A stretch of 61,221 bases of DNA from Haloquadratum walsbyi J07HQW2. Lineage in GTDB: Archaea; Halobacteriota; Halobacteria; Halobacteriales; Haloferacaceae. Position numbers and translations under genes: made by a program. The stretch lies in NCBI RefSeq assembly GCF_000415985.1, contig NZ_KE356561.1, forward strand, positions 699,347 through 760,567, written 5' to 3'. Below are positions 1 through 8,113 of this stretch, one piece after another. A model generated the notes under the pieces. The model made no database searches, had not been told where the DNA came from, and saw only the letters and a list, made by a program, of their open reading frames with translations. Position 1 is the first letter of the stretch, and the number at the start of each line of letters is the position of its first letter.

Positions 1-626
1 TGTCGGAGATAACAACGACGGTACAGTGCGGAATGCAACGGCTTCTGGGAGGTGACTGGCGGCATTTTGTTGGTGGACTTGTCGGTAATAATAAAGATGG
101 AATTATACTGGGTGCGAGTGCCTCTGGAAGTGTAACTGGAGATAACTCTGTAGGCGGACTCGTTGGAGTCAATGGAGTCATCAAAAATACATTCGCTGTT
201 GGACCTGTCACCGGCAATAGAAATGTGGGAGGACTTATTGGATTGACCGAGTCAGGACGCGGTTCTGAGTTAGTCGAGTCGTCGTACTTTGATACACAAA
301 CTACCGGTCAAGATACCTCTGCTAGTCCTGCAATTGGATTAACAACCAGCGAGATGCAAGGAGACGCAGCTATCGAGAATATGCCTGGACTGGAGTTTGG
401 TGAAATCTGGCGAACCGTTTCTGGCGACTATCCAAAGCTGGTCGCGTCATCCAACTCAGACGCAGGCGGAGGTTCGGAATCCCCGACATCGGTTGTAGAA
501 GAATTCGATGAGGATGGGAATGATAACATTGAGATCACTGAACTCGGACAAGCAGCTCAAGCCCTTGCTAGCGGTGAGTTGACGTTTTCTGAGTTCGGAC
601 AGATCGGGGTTGAATTCATCATGTAG
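1..626 (+). pseudogene. GLUG-repeat surface protein, 3' part, frameshifted
   Basis: The gene enters from the left edge. Bases 2-49 read a GLUG repeat (VGDNNDGTVRNATASG) in frame 2, which then meets a stop. From about base 60 the same repeat pattern (FVGGLVGNN, GGLVGVN, GGLIG) continues in frame 3 to the stop at 624-626. Adding one G to the GGG at 47-49 and one T to the TTTT at 65-68 restores a continuous repeat reading ASGEVTGGIFVGGLVG, so two homopolymer contractions separate the frames. The last 45 residues hold a calcium-loop-like DEDGNDNIE followed by ITELGQAAQALASGELTFSE, the dockerin-like tail common on haloarchaeal secreted proteins. Such proteins are usually extracellular and of unknown ligand. 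Either a pseudogene or a sequencing artefact. Confidence 0.7.
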
Positions 627-1297
627 CCGTCTGTGCATATTCATATTTTTATTGTATGCTATTGTGAGAATTCACGAGAAAATCAAAACACGTACATCCA
701 AGATCCCTATGACATGTCATCATCATATCCCAACTTACTGAAGATAGTCTAGATGTTCGGTCTAATAATCGACACGAATGACACGGCGCTGTCGAGCACA
801 GACCCACAAGTGAACTTCCTGAAATCGGACAGTGTAGTCTGTGACAAAGTCAGCGAGGTGGTGGAAGCGGATGTTGTATCTGCTATCGACGATCGCATAC
901 AGGCTACACTAACTTGGGTTATAGGTCCGTTTAGTATCTACAACTTGCCACATCCCGTCGCCTGGCTTACGTCACATGATAGGGGACAACACTGGATGAC
1001 TTTTGATTACAAATACACACTAGTTATATAGGGAAAATCATCAAGAATAGATTTAATTGCCGTTTCCCGTGTATCTACCCTGGAAATCATATGTGTCATC
1101 GTCTTCTTTGAGACAACCACTTACTTGAGATACTCTCTAAGATATCCGATAGCAGGAGGCTGTTCCATAGACGACTCAGTCGCTATGAGTACAGATATCT
1201 AATCGCAATTACGAAACTAACGCTCATTTCTAGAGAAAGTATCATATACCGATCTTCCGTAGTGCTTGAATACGAGCGGTGTATATCTGCATTCACT
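627..1297. other. Gap with one doubtful 92-codon ORF
   Basis: An open frame runs on the plus strand from 753 to 1031 (starts MFGLIIDTND). Its middle is acidic (VVCDKVSEVVEADVVSAIDD), which fits a halophile, but it matches no family I know and could be the remnant of a larger gene. Nothing else is supported in this stretch. Confidence 0.3.
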
Positions 1298-1642
1298 ATG
1301 GCGAACAGCAATGACGAGAAACTGTTCAGCATTGAGTGGCTCGGCATCGCTTTCGCTCTAGGGCTAATAGTGCAGACACTCGGGTGGATTATTGGCGTCG
1401 GACTCTTGACTGGGCTTCCAGCGTATTTCATCGTCGGAGCATTAACTGCGTGGGGCAGTCCGGGCGATACTCTCATTGAGCCTGCTGTCGCGGCATTTTT
1501 GATCGCAACACTTGGATTCATGATTGATCATCTGTTCCTTACCCTCCTTGTTGTCGGGATTCCCGTTGCGCTGCTGTATGGAGCCGCCGGATTCGGCATC
1601 TCGATTGGTGGCGCATACCTCGGCGAGCGAATACTCGATTAA
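1298..1642 (+). CDS. Small hydrophobic membrane protein
   Basis: A 114-residue protein with a short charged N terminus (MANSNDEKLFSIEW) followed by three to four hydrophobic segments: about residues 14-40, 45-62, 68-85 and 88-108. Glycine-rich membrane faces (GIPVALLYGAAGFGISIGG) suggest close helix packing. An in-frame GTG lies 36 nt upstream, but the ATG at 1298 gives the more natural start, with charge before the first membrane segment. Monocistronic and convergent with narK. I do not recognise the family and no function can be assigned. Confidence 0.6.
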   Translation: MANSNDEKLFSIEWLGIAFALGLIVQTLGWIIGVGLLTGLPAYFIVGALTAWGSPGDTLIEPAVAAFLIATLGFMIDHLFLTLLVVGIPVALLYGAAGFGISIGGAYLGERILD

Positions 1643-1898
1643 TTGAGTCGGTATAAAATCAGTATAAACAGATGAATCGATCTGAATACGACAATCGAGC
1701 ATAACCGGAATATCGCTGAATAAATGACCATGCAGATTCACCTGCTCAATCAGACCTTCTCCTAGTCTGGAGTGATAATCGGGTTGAACCTGTCAATCAT
1801 GTTAGCAAATTTTTACGATAGCTCCTGCGTGAGATTGCCAATGTTGATTTGAAATCCGTCACACGCTCAACTAAAAATACGATATATCTAATTTTAAT

Positions 1899-3215
1899 CT
1901 AATCGTCTGCGATTGAGACGCTCTCGTCGCTGCTGACGAACCCATCGTCCGTTGCTCGGGAAGCAACTGTTGGCTGGAATACCCAGGCTGTCAACAACAG
2001 AATCGGCACCATCGACAAAGCGACGACTGAGTAACCGATATGTAGATTTGGTAAGAACGGTGCCGCGTACACGAGAGGATATACAATCCCACCAACAGTT
2101 CCTACCCCTCCGACAACACCAGCGACCGCACCGGAACTGTCCGGGAACATTGCTGGCACCTGTGCGAAAATTGCTCCCTCGGCGAACGCACACCCCATCC
2201 CAACGAGGAACCCAACACCAACAGCGATCAGCACCTCTCCGCTCAAGCCTGCGACTGTCATACCGAACATTGCCACGACAACGAAACACAGCGACACGAA
2301 TGTCCACTGTTCACGGTACCGTCCTTTGAACACTGGGAGGATATTTCGCTCATTACGAGCTAGCACATCGCTAATATACCCCCCGAACGGTCGTAACAAC
2401 CCAGCCGCAATGGAGAACGTCGCTGCAAACGTTGAGGCTAACACGAGATTGCTGGTATTGAATCCTTCTCGATAATATGTCGCCAACCATCCGTTCATCG
2501 ATAATTCGAGACCGAACGTCATCACGTACGCGAACGCTAACACAACTGTTCCGTATCGTGTCGCGGTAAAGAGCCATTCCTTGATCGTTGCCTTGCTCTT
2601 CGTTGCAACCCGCTTTTCCTCGTTCTTTGCGGCTTCGCCGAAGGCGTAATAGACTCCAGCAAGCAGGATCGATACAATGCCAGTATAAAAGAACGCAGCA
2701 CGCCAGTTAGTGGAGAATATCGGTCCGCTCCACCCCGTGGTAAACACGCGTGGAAGTATGAGCGCCCCACCAGCTGCACCTGCGTTACCGATGCCAGCGT
2801 AGATTCCCTCCGCTGTACCCAACTCTTCGGCTTCAAACCACTCTGAGACATGCTGGATACCTATCACGAACGTGATACCAGCAGTTGCCACGATGAGCCG
2901 GGTGAAAAAGAACACCGAGTACGATTCAGCAAATGCACTCCAGATCGAGAACACGCCAACATACGCGAGTACGATAGCGAAGATTACTGGCGCACCAAAT
3001 CGATCAGATAGCCACCCGGTGAGGATTCGCCCAAATGGGGCAAGCCAGATTGCTGCGCTTGCTAGTACTCCAATTTCAGCGAGCGAGAGCCCAAATTCCT
3101 CAGCCATTGGACCGGTGAAGGGTGCAAACGAAAACCAGATGAGAAATGAAAAATTGAATCCAATCGTCGCGAGAAGGAGGGTTCGGTACTTCGTCATCTG
3201 TATCGGACTATTCAT
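1899..3215 (-). CDS. narK: Nitrate/nitrite transporter, MFS NarK type
   Basis: A 438-residue major facilitator with 12 predicted membrane helices. The N-terminal half carries the loop [10 protein letters not shown] (MFS motif A type) and the nitrate-porter-like sequence [14 protein letters not shown] at about residues 138-151; a second glycine-rich motif in the C half ([18 protein letters not shown]) matches the second nitrate signature of the NarK/NasA-type porters. It probably imports nitrate, or exchanges it for nitrite, across the cell membrane. It lies 515 bp downstream of nasA on the same strand, so it likely has its own promoter. A short ORF ends in an ATGA overlap with its start. Confidence 0.88.
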   Translation of the reverse strand: MNSPIQMTKYRTLLLATIGFNFSFLIWFSFAPFTGPMAEEFGLSLAEIGVLASAAIWLAPFGRILTGWLSDRFGAPVIFAIVLAYVGVFSIWSAFAESYSVFFFTRLIVATAGITFVIGIQHVSEWFEAEELGTAEGIYAGIGNAGAAGGALILPRVFTTGWSGPIFSTNWRAAFFYTGIVSILLAGVYYAFGEAAKNEEKRVATKSKATIKEWLFTATRYGTVVLAFAYVMTFGLELSMNGWLATYYREGFNTSNLVLASTFAATFSIAAGLLRPFGGYISDVLARNERNILPVFKGRYREQWTFVSLCFVVVAMFGMTVAGLSGEVLIAVGVGFLVGMGCAFAEGAIFAQVPAMFPDSSGAVAGVVGGVGTVGGIVYPLVYAAPFLPNLHIGYSVVALSMVPILLLTAWVFQPTVASRATDDGFVSSDESVSIADD

Positions 3216-3298
3216 GCGATATGTGCCTCCATATCGTTTTGATCGTCTGTATCTACTGTTTTTGAGAGATATAATTCAATAGATAAGCGTTCACTCAT
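3212..3298 (-). CDS. Possible 28-residue ORF coupled to narK
   Basis: A 28-codon frame ([12 protein letters not shown]...NDMEAHIA) ends in TGA overlapping the narK start codon (ATGA at 3212-3215). The frame can be extended upstream to 3439, but the upstream part looks non-coding. The overlap and acidic tail hint at a coupled leader peptide; there is no family evidence. Confidence 0.22.
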   Translation of the reverse strand: MSERLSIELYLSKTVDTDDQNDMEAHIA

Positions 3299-3730
3299 AG
3301 GAGACAATTGGGCATGATTGCATAGATCATTCATCTGCACATGTGTATCGTTCCAATTGATGATCTGTGAGGACTGCACGTTTTCTCGATCAATAGTTTC
3401 GTATTTGCAGTTTTTCACAGTAAGACACAATATTGCCAAAGTTAATAAACAGTTCTATTGACAAATAGTTGACTATGACGAAAATATCCTTATCTTCAAA
3501 AGTAGTTATCGTCATCAATATAATTACACACTCGTAAGCATAAAAATAATAATATTCACACAATATTCCTGATTCTGAAAAATCGTGTTATTCAGCCGAT
3601 ATTAATTATTATATTCCGTCGAGAATGTCCACCTGATTCCCTGAGATGCTGGATATATAATAATCTGTAACTACTGATTTCCTCTGAAAGAATCAATCAA
3701 GAATAACGAAAGTAGAGGATTATCGAACTC
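3299..3730. other. AT-rich narK/nasA gap
   Basis: About 430 bp of AT-rich sequence between nasA and narK. It should contain the nasA terminator and the narK promoter. I see no convincing gene or strong hairpin. Confidence 0.4.
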
Positions 3731-5803
3731 TCAGCTACCCTTCGGCGGCGACAGTCGCACCGCACACTGTTTGAGATTTGGCTCTGCGGAATCCGGGTCT
3801 ACGGCTGCAAGTGTTAGTTCGTTGATTGCGGAATGATGGATCGGGAGCCATACCATACCTGGTGGGACATTATCACTTGGGCTGACATCGACAGTGACGC
3901 CACCACGGCGAGATTCAATCTTGGCTTGTCCACGGTTGAGCGCGGTGAGTGACTCCAAAATTGTATCTGGATTGATCCGGGCTCTCGGGACGGTTTCTGT
4001 ATTCCCCGATCGCATACCAGTGTTGTACATACCACCAACACGACCGGTTGTCAGTGTAAGCGGGTAAGATTCATCGGCGGGCTCTGGCACGCGGCTGTGC
4101 GTGACTGTTGAGAACTGAGCCTTGTCGGAATCTGTGTGGAATGCCCACTCGCCGTCGTTGTAATATCGGTATCCACCCTGTGTTTCGGCGTTCGGTGCAG
4201 GCCAACGAACTGCCAGTTCACGATCCAGTCGTTCATAGCTTATTCCTGAGAGATCAGCACTCGTTCCTGCAGTCATTGTTCGTATCTCATCAAACACTGA
4301 TTTAGGATTAACCGATGGTGCATCGAATACTCTTGAGTCGAGTTGATTTCCGATTGCTGCAATAATATCGAGATCTTGCCGTGCTTTTCCAGGAGGGTCA
4401 GTCGCAGCCGTAACGCGGGAAACACGACGCTCCATGTTTGTTGTCGTTCCCTGTGACTCTCCCCATGTTGCTGCCGGCAGAACGACATCAGCACATGCTA
4501 CCGTATCTGAATGAAATGCGTCTTGGACGATAACGAAAGCATCTTTCAGCGCTCGCTTCACGTGGCTTGCATCTGGCATCCCCGCAACAGGATTTGTCGC
4601 CACTGTCCAGCAAATATCGATATTATCACGTGCAAGTTCATCAACGATACGAATAAATCCTGGACCAGACGACGTGGGAAGTCGGGTTAATGGAACTTCC
4701 CACGTGTCTGCTACTATGCGTCTGCTCGCTGCATCATCGAACGGTCGGTGACCAGGCCATGTATTTTTCGAGGCGCATACTCGATTACCCATGGAATTGG
4801 CTTGACCAGTCAGCGAGAACGGACCGCTGCCCGGTCCCATATTTCCCGTTGCTAAACACAGGTCAATGAGTGCTCTGGCAGTCTCCGTTCCCTGGATGCT
4901 CTGATTAACTCCCATTCCCCAGTAAATGAGCGTCTTATCGGTGAGCGCTGTTGCGATCTTATGAACTGTCTCAAGTGAAACTCCGGCTGTCGATGCGGCG
5001 GTGGTAAGCTCTGGTAGCGACGCACACATCTCCTCATAGCCGTCGGTATGTTCCTTAACGAATTCAGTGTCGACATCACCTGATGAAAGGACCGAACGCA
5101 ACACAGCCCGTGCGAGCGCGAGATCAGTGCCAGGTTCGGGTCGTGCGTGTACATCGGCATTGCCCGCTGTTTGCGTCTCAACTGGGTCTATGACATATAA
5201 TGAGCTATCATCTTTATCCGCACTTGTTTCGATCCAGCGCGATAAGACTGGATGTGCAACTGCTGGATTAGCACCCCATACAATGTGGGTCTGTGCATCT
5301 GGTACATCATCATAAGTCGGCGGGGGTGCATCACTGGCAAACGCTTGATGATATGCCGAGACGGCACTTGCCATACACAGCGTGGTATTAGCGTCATAAT
5401 GTTGGGTTCCAATAACGCCTCGCGCCATCTTGCCGAGCGCGTACGCTGCTTCATTTGTCTGTTGACCACTCCCTAAAATCGCAACACTGTCAGGATCAGT
5501 GCGGATAGTATCGATAAGACGCGTCGTGATGGCGCCAAGCGCAGTATCCCAATCAGTTGGTTGTAATGTGTTTCCGTGACGAATCAGTGGTTGTGTTAAT
5601 CGATTCCCACTTGGTCGTGCTGTTTCGTTCATTCCTCGCTGACATGCCTCCCCACCGGTTGCTGGATGTGCTGGGTTCTCCGTTACCGCAACGAGTTCTG
5701 AATCGACTTCACTAGATTGTTGTAGATAACCGCATCCGACCGCACACCGCATACATGTCGTTGGTTGTTCGTTAGTCGTATCTTGTTGATCTGACCTACT
5801 CAT
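3731..5803 (-). CDS. nasA: Assimilatory nitrate reductase, first copy
   Basis: A 690-residue molybdopterin oxidoreductase that reduces nitrate to nitrite in the cytoplasm, probably with ferredoxin as donor. The N terminus carries a [4Fe-4S] site: Cys17, Cys20, Cys24 and Cys54 (C-x2-C-x3-C-x29-C). Then follow the bis-MGD domains (GSGQQTNEAAYALGK, WGANPAVAHPV, YWGMGVNQS, GPGSGPFSLTGQANSMG) and a C-terminal molydopterin-dinucleotide-binding domain (PLTLTTGRVGGMYNTG, PNLKQCAV). Length is normal for haloarchaeal NasA. It is divergent from nirA over a 398-bp spacer and paralogous, over its full length, to the gene at 8113-10227. No regulator or mobA-like gene is next to it. Confidence 0.92.
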   Translation of the reverse strand: MSRSDQQDTTNEQPTTCMRCAVGCGYLQQSSEVDSELVAVTENPAHPATGGEACQRGMNETARPSGNRLTQPLIRHGNTLQPTDWDTALGAITTRLIDTIRTDPDSVAILGSGQQTNEAAYALGKMARGVIGTQHYDANTTLCMASAVSAYHQAFASDAPPPTYDDVPDAQTHIVWGANPAVAHPVLSRWIETSADKDDSSLYVIDPVETQTAGNADVHARPEPGTDLALARAVLRSVLSSGDVDTEFVKEHTDGYEEMCASLPELTTAASTAGVSLETVHKIATALTDKTLIYWGMGVNQSIQGTETARALIDLCLATGNMGPGSGPFSLTGQANSMGNRVCASKNTWPGHRPFDDAASRRIVADTWEVPLTRLPTSSGPGFIRIVDELARDNIDICWTVATNPVAGMPDASHVKRALKDAFVIVQDAFHSDTVACADVVLPAATWGESQGTTTNMERRVSRVTAATDPPGKARQDLDIIAAIGNQLDSRVFDAPSVNPKSVFDEIRTMTAGTSADLSGISYERLDRELAVRWPAPNAETQGGYRYYNDGEWAFHTDSDKAQFSTVTHSRVPEPADESYPLTLTTGRVGGMYNTGMRSGNTETVPRARINPDTILESLTALNRGQAKIESRRGGVTVDVSPSDNVPPGMVWLPIHHSAINELTLAAVDPDSAEPNLKQCAVRLSPPKGS

Positions 5804-6201
5804 CTCATTTGTTCAGTCACATCAAACTGACTCAGCGTTATAATAGTTGTTTATCATTAATATTGTGATTAATGTGTTATTTTTCAGTAGTAATAACCCA
5901 GAACAGTGTACATATGATATTTGTATAAACACATTATAGAGATATTGTGGATTTTTACTACTAATTGTGATTTTACAGTGATTCAATAATAAAAATATAA
6001 GAAATAATATTCACTGTCATAAACGAGAAATTATCCGTCGGCAGACCCGGTAGTACTATCTTTTCCATACAAAGTCAATATTTCTTTATTTGTTAAATAG
6101 CCAGCATTTTATGCCAGTATATCAATTTGTAACTGAAACAATGACATATCTCAAAGCAAAATACCGGAATCGATTGCGATATACAATTATGAGGTTTAAG
6201 C
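5804..6201. promoter_or_regulatory. Divergent nasA / nirA promoter region
   Basis: 398 bp of AT-rich DNA between two oppositely transcribed nitrate genes. On the nasA side a TATA-like box (CTATTATAAC on the minus strand, 5837-5846) sits about 38 nt before the ATG. An inverted repeat lies directly upstream of that box (5855-5874). On the nirA side GCATTTTATGC at 6107-6117 is a candidate TATA element with dyad symmetry, and GAGG at 6191-6194 is a weak ribosome-binding site before the ATG at 6202. Assignments are by eye. Confidence 0.4.
5855..5874. promoter_or_regulatory. Inverted repeat upstream of nasA TATA box
   Basis: CATTAAT, six-base spacer, ATTAATG: a perfect 7-bp dyad placed immediately upstream of the putative nasA TATA box. 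Position fits an activator or repressor site for nitrogen control. AT-rich dyads arise easily by chance in this DNA. Confidence 0.3.
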
Positions 6202-7980
6202 ATGGCAAATAAGAAAGAGCAATGGAAAGACGAGTTGTATGGTGACGAGGTACGTCAGAAGATCCTTGAATTCGCAGATCAAGGATGGGAGTCAATTCCT
6301 GAAGACGAGCGGGATGCTTGGTTTTCGCGATTCAAATTCTGGGGTGTCTTTCATCAGCGTTCTGGTCAAGAAAGCTACTTTATGATGCGATTGGCGAACA
6401 CAAACGGTGTGCTTACTGCCTCTCAGTTGCGTGCTATTGGTGAAGTAGCAGCGGAGTACGCGGTTGGACCTGTCGAAAATCCAGAATTCGGTGATTCGTG
6501 GATTGACTTCACTACAAGACAATCCGTCCAACTTCACTGGATTAAACTTGAAGATGTCCCAGCTATTTGGGACCGACTCGAAGCTGTTGGTCTCTCCTCT
6601 CGGTCATCAGGCGGCGATACAATGCGAAATATCGCTGGGTGCCCGGTTGCTGGTCGGGACAAACACGAATTTGTTGACGCCCAACCAGTGCTCGATGAAA
6701 TCGCTGAGACAATCCGAGCAGATGATGATCTCGCCAACATGCCTCGGAAGTTCAACATCAGCGTCACTGGCTGTCGTGAGGGTTGCGCACAGGATTCAAT
6801 CAACGGGATTGGGCTTGAACCTGCAGAGAAGCTCATCGACGACAAACCTACACGGGGGTTTAATGTGCGTGTCGGCGGGGGGCTCGGGGGACGGGAGCCA
6901 CGCCGAGCACGGAGTCTCGATGTCTTTGTCAAACCTGAGAATGCCTGTGCGGTAGTCAGAGGGTTCGTTGAACTTTACTTCGAACATGGCGACCGTTCAA
7001 ATCGGCAAAAGAACCGAAGTCGATTCTTTATCGATGAGTGGGGCACAGAAGAGGTCCGAGATCTGCTTGAATCGTCATACGTGGACTTCCCGCTTCATCA
7101 TGAGGGTGCGAATCTGCGCGATGAATACACATACAATGCCGGAAAAACCCCAGCAGAGGGCAAACACGATCACATCGGTGTCCATGAGCAATCTGATGGA
7201 CGCCACTACGTTGGACTTTCCGTGCCAATCGGTCGGTTAACTGCCACGGAGACAGTTGAATTGGCAGACCTTGCGGATACATACGGCTCAGGGGCAATTC
7301 GGCTTACACGGCGACAAAATCCGCTTATTATGGATATTCCAGAGTCAGCGCTTGATGATATCCTTGCAGCTGACCTCCTTGAGACACACAGCCCTACTCC
7401 GAACGTATTCACTCGAGGCTCGATGGCATGCACGGGAAGTGAATTCTGTTCGCTGGCGCTTACTGAGACAAAGGCTCGGATGGCTACATTACTCCGGTGG
7501 CTCCGCACAAACGTTGACGTCCCTGCTGACGTTGAACAACTCAAAATTCATTACTCAGGCTGTACGGCAGACTGTGGTCAAGCAACGACCGCTGACATCG
7601 GACTGCAAGGAATGCGTGCACGTAAGAATGGTGAGATGGTTGAGGCAATTGACGTTGGTGTTGGTGGAGGAGTTGGTCCTGACCCGAGCTTTGTTGAGTG
7701 GATCCGTCAGCGTGTTCCCGCCGATGAGATACCTGGATTGCTGGGGAACCTTCTTACCGCGTTCAGTGAACAGCGTGATGAGGGACAGACATTCCGAGAG
7801 TGGGTCGCCGCGACCGAGCAGTCCTCGCTGACTGAGTTTGCAGAGCCTGAAGAAGTCGATGATTACACTGACCCATGTCTCAACGACGCAAAACAGTCGT
7901 GGTATCCGTTTGCAGATGGAGAGAGCCCAGCACCAACGACAGCTAACGGTACGCCTATTACGAGTCAGAGTGATGACTGA
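6202..7980 (+). CDS. nirA: Ferredoxin--nitrite reductase
   Basis: A 592-residue siroheme/[4Fe-4S] enzyme that reduces nitrite to ammonium with six electrons from ferredoxin, in the cytoplasm. It has the usual two-fold repeat of ferredoxin-like (NIR_SIR_ferr) and siroheme-binding domains. The cluster ligands are visible in the second half: ACTGSEFC at about 411-418 and SGCTADCG at about 453-460. The first half has the degenerate copy VTGCREGCAQD. Sulfite and nitrite reductases share this fold, but the nitrate-gene context argues for nitrite. First gene of an operon; its stop overlaps the start of the next small ORF. Confidence 0.92.
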   Translation: MANKKEQWKDELYGDEVRQKILEFADQGWESIPEDERDAWFSRFKFWGVFHQRSGQESYFMMRLANTNGVLTASQLRAIGEVAAEYAVGPVENPEFGDSWIDFTTRQSVQLHWIKLEDVPAIWDRLEAVGLSSRSSGGDTMRNIAGCPVAGRDKHEFVDAQPVLDEIAETIRADDDLANMPRKFNISVTGCREGCAQDSINGIGLEPAEKLIDDKPTRGFNVRVGGGLGGREPRRARSLDVFVKPENACAVVRGFVELYFEHGDRSNRQKNRSRFFIDEWGTEEVRDLLESSYVDFPLHHEGANLRDEYTYNAGKTPAEGKHDHIGVHEQSDGRHYVGLSVPIGRLTATETVELADLADTYGSGAIRLTRRQNPLIMDIPESALDDILAADLLETHSPTPNVFTRGSMACTGSEFCSLALTETKARMATLLRWLRTNVDVPADVEQLKIHYSGCTADCGQATTADIGLQGMRARKNGEMVEAIDVGVGGGVGPDPSFVEWIRQRVPADEIPGLLGNLLTAFSEQRDEGQTFREWVAATEQSSLTEFAEPEEVDDYTDPCLNDAKQSWYPFADGESPAPTTANGTPITSQSDD

Positions 7981-8113
7981 TCAGCACACTGCCGACGTTG
8001 ATACCAGGTCAGAGGACGTATCAGTACCTGACTCAGTCGCTCCGATAGATGTTGCACCGGAACTAGTCGCAGCATTTGAATCGCATGATAATCTAACTTC
8101 AGTAAGTAAATAA
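7973..8113 (+). CDS. Small acidic protein coupled between nirA and nasA
   Basis: A 46-residue frame (MTDQHTADVDTRSEDVSVPD...) whose ATG lies inside the end of nirA (8-nt overlap) and whose TAA shares its last base with the ATG of the following nasA (TAATG). Composition is very acidic and lacks Cys, so it is not a ferredoxin. The double overlap would couple translation from nirA through to nasA. It may be a small accessory protein, or simply a reading bridge. I recognise no family. Confidence 0.5.
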   Translation: MTDQHTADVDTRSEDVSVPDSVAPIDVAPELVAAFESHDNLTSVSK

